NCBI GenBank assembly: GCA_049840795.1
Contig: JASGJK010000033.1
Coordinates: 31,522 to 95,521 of the forward strand
Length of the DNA stretch: 64,000 nt
Source: UPXZ01 sp049840795
GTDB lineage: Bacteria; Bacteroidota; Bacteroidia; Bacteroidales; Paludibacteraceae
Direction of reading: 5' to 3'
The notes beneath the pieces were generated by a model that did no database searches, was not told the origin of the DNA, and saw only the letters and a list, made by a program, of their open reading frames with translations. The position numbers were made by a program, and so were the translations under genes. This document shows positions 63,066-64,000 of this stretch, one piece after another. Position 1 is the stretch's first letter. Each line of letters opens with the position of its first letter.

Positions 63066-64000
63066 TTATTGGTTGTTTTCAAAAGTCTCTTTTCCAATTT
63101 CTTGCTTGAGAGTCGAGAACTTCCAGTTGTATTTTTTTGCCAAAATGAAAATGAAAATAAGGCTCAATCCAACAAGTGAAACTGTATCCAGGATCGGATT
63201 AACCCTATGTTGGGTGAGCAGTGCCGGGGTTTGCAATACTGAGGCTTTATGGGTGACCATAATGGATAAAAATATGTTGTTGGCTGCATGAACTCCCATC
63301 GCCATTTCTATGCCATCGTCTACAATAGTTAAAAAGCCCAGGAAAAGTCCATAATACCAGTACTGAGGCATGGCAATCCAAAACCCAAACTCCCTTATTT
63401 CGGGGTTCAGAATATGCATTAATCCAAAGAAAAAGGCCGGAACAATCAATACAAGCCATCTTTTTCTTGTCCATGCTGCCATCCCTTGTACAATGTACCC
63501 ACGGAAAAATAATTCTTCAAAGGTGGTCTGGAAGGGGATAAGCAACAGTGAAATAACGACAAGCGTTATAAATGGAGACGGATTGAAACTGAACTGAAAA
63601 TTGTCTTTGTCTAAAAAATAGTTTACTGCGAGATAAGCACTGTATAGGATCAACCAAACCATAGCACCGGTATAAACCCTGTTCCATCTTAAGATGTTTG
63701 TCCCGTTGGCAACTTCTTTCCAGGTTCTCTTGTGCATTGGTTTAACCAGAAGTATTAATGCCAGAAGTCCTAACAGAAAGGGGATCATTAGCAACACCAA
63801 ACTTAAGTTCTGGGGTAATCCGTAAATGGACAGGTCGGCAGCATTTTCCGGATTAGGGGTAACACCTCCATTGGTTAGCGTTTTAAGTGTAATTGTTATT
63901 GCAAAGGGTATAGCACCAATAAGTTGAGCTCCAAAAAGAGCGACCAGGATTATAACCAGATATTTCCACCATTGGTTTTGGTTGTCGAGTGCCCTTTCGA
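63066..64000 (-). CDS. CPBP-family intramembrane glutamic endopeptidase (runs off window)
   Basis: Multi-pass membrane protease of the CAAX/Abi family. The open frame continues to the window edge, past the internal start often chosen at 63800: FGAQLIGAIPFAITITLKTL precedes it. So the N-terminus is outside. Catalytic motifs: TFEELFFRGY (Glu-Glu and Arg), then FFGLMHILNP (His) and GVHAANNIFLSI (His/Asn). These proteases process prenyl-type or bacteriocin-related peptides; real substrate unknown. A hairpin terminator lies just after the stop. Confidence 0.85.
   Translation of the reverse strand, partial: ERALDNQNQWWKYLVIILVALFGAQLIGAIPFAITITLKTLTNGGVTPNPENAADLSIYGLPQNLSLVLLMIPFLLGLLALILLVKPMHKRTWKEVANGTNILRWNRVYTGAMVWLILYSAYLAVNYFLDKDNFQFSFNPSPFITLVVISLLLIPFQTTFEELFFRGYIVQGMAAWTRKRWLVLIVPAFFFGLMHILNPEIREFGFWIAMPQYWYYGLFLGFLTIVDDGIEMAMGVHAANNIFLSIMVTHKASVLQTPALLTQHRVNPILDTVSLVGLSLIFIFILAKKYNWKFSTLKQEIGKETFENNQ

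Noticed and set aside
1..64000. CRISPR arrays, rRNA or tRNA genes
   Set aside because: No regularly spaced repeats and no cloverleaf or rRNA sequence noticed in any gap; a covariance search was not possible.

Overview
The window looks like a draft-quality stretch of a Bacteroidota chromosome, most likely order Bacteroidales. It is AT-rich. Many genes are preceded by the phylum's characteristic promoter (TTG about 19-20 bases before TAnnTTTG). Local gene sets such as argS/HU/two rhomboids/endonuclease-phosphatase, gcvH-purE and clpP-clpX-recQ are of Bacteroidales type, as are the tricorn-like S41 protease and TonB-dependent receptors.

Layout. 0-5 kb: 5' part of argS, an IS30-family insertion, HU, then a translationally coupled rhomboid-rhomboid-EEP operon. 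5.5-9.5 kb (minus): trigger factor, HAD nucleotidase, coiled-coil lipoprotein, rsmI. 9.5-15.5 kb: a MITE, an acidic unknown protein, tdk, an AI-2E-type permease, a second MITE, pgk, purE, gcvH. 15.7-17.7 kb: an IS1595-family element inserted with an exact 8-bp target duplication into the terminal repeat of a dead IS5-type element. 17.8-23.5 kb: clpP, clpX, recQ, prmC. 23.5-31.2 kb: C-terminal processing protease, dCMP deaminase, mpl, MBL-fold hydrolase, DPP-IV-like peptidase, rplS. 31.2-36 kb: a badly broken amino-acid permease and a broken RecB/AddA-type helicase-nuclease. 36-45.5 kb: second copy of the 12.7-kb MITE, tricorn protease, DUF456 protein, patatin, aminotransferase, a HigBA-type module with a frameshifted toxin, PspC protein, PHP phosphatase. 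45.6-53 kb: uvrB, an AT-rich 2.85-kb island bounded by a 145-bp duplication of the uvrB 3' end, a compact three-gene DUF3791/DUF3990 toxin-antitoxin-like operon, hisS. 53-57.5 kb (minus): F1Fo ATP synthase genes atpB(partial)-E-F-H-A-G. 57.5-64 kb (minus): a truncated TonB receptor abutting the truncated atpB, then a tandem repetition of a YfiR-like protein plus TonB receptor module, and a CPBP-family membrane protease.

Two caveats govern the reading. First, single-base indels, mostly in short homopolymers, break at least ten genes, including atpF and atpB, so many 'pseudogenes' here may be sequencing errors. Second, at about 57.51-57.54 kb two genes (atpB and a TonB receptor) are both truncated at the same point. 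This is either a real rearrangement or a chimeric join, so the last 6.5 kb should not be assumed to belong to the same locus.

The most interesting items are the uvrB-tail duplication and its island, the DUF3791/DUF3990 operon, the duplicated YfiR-TonB receptor modules, the nested IS with its related MITE, and the possible inversion separating tig from clpPX.
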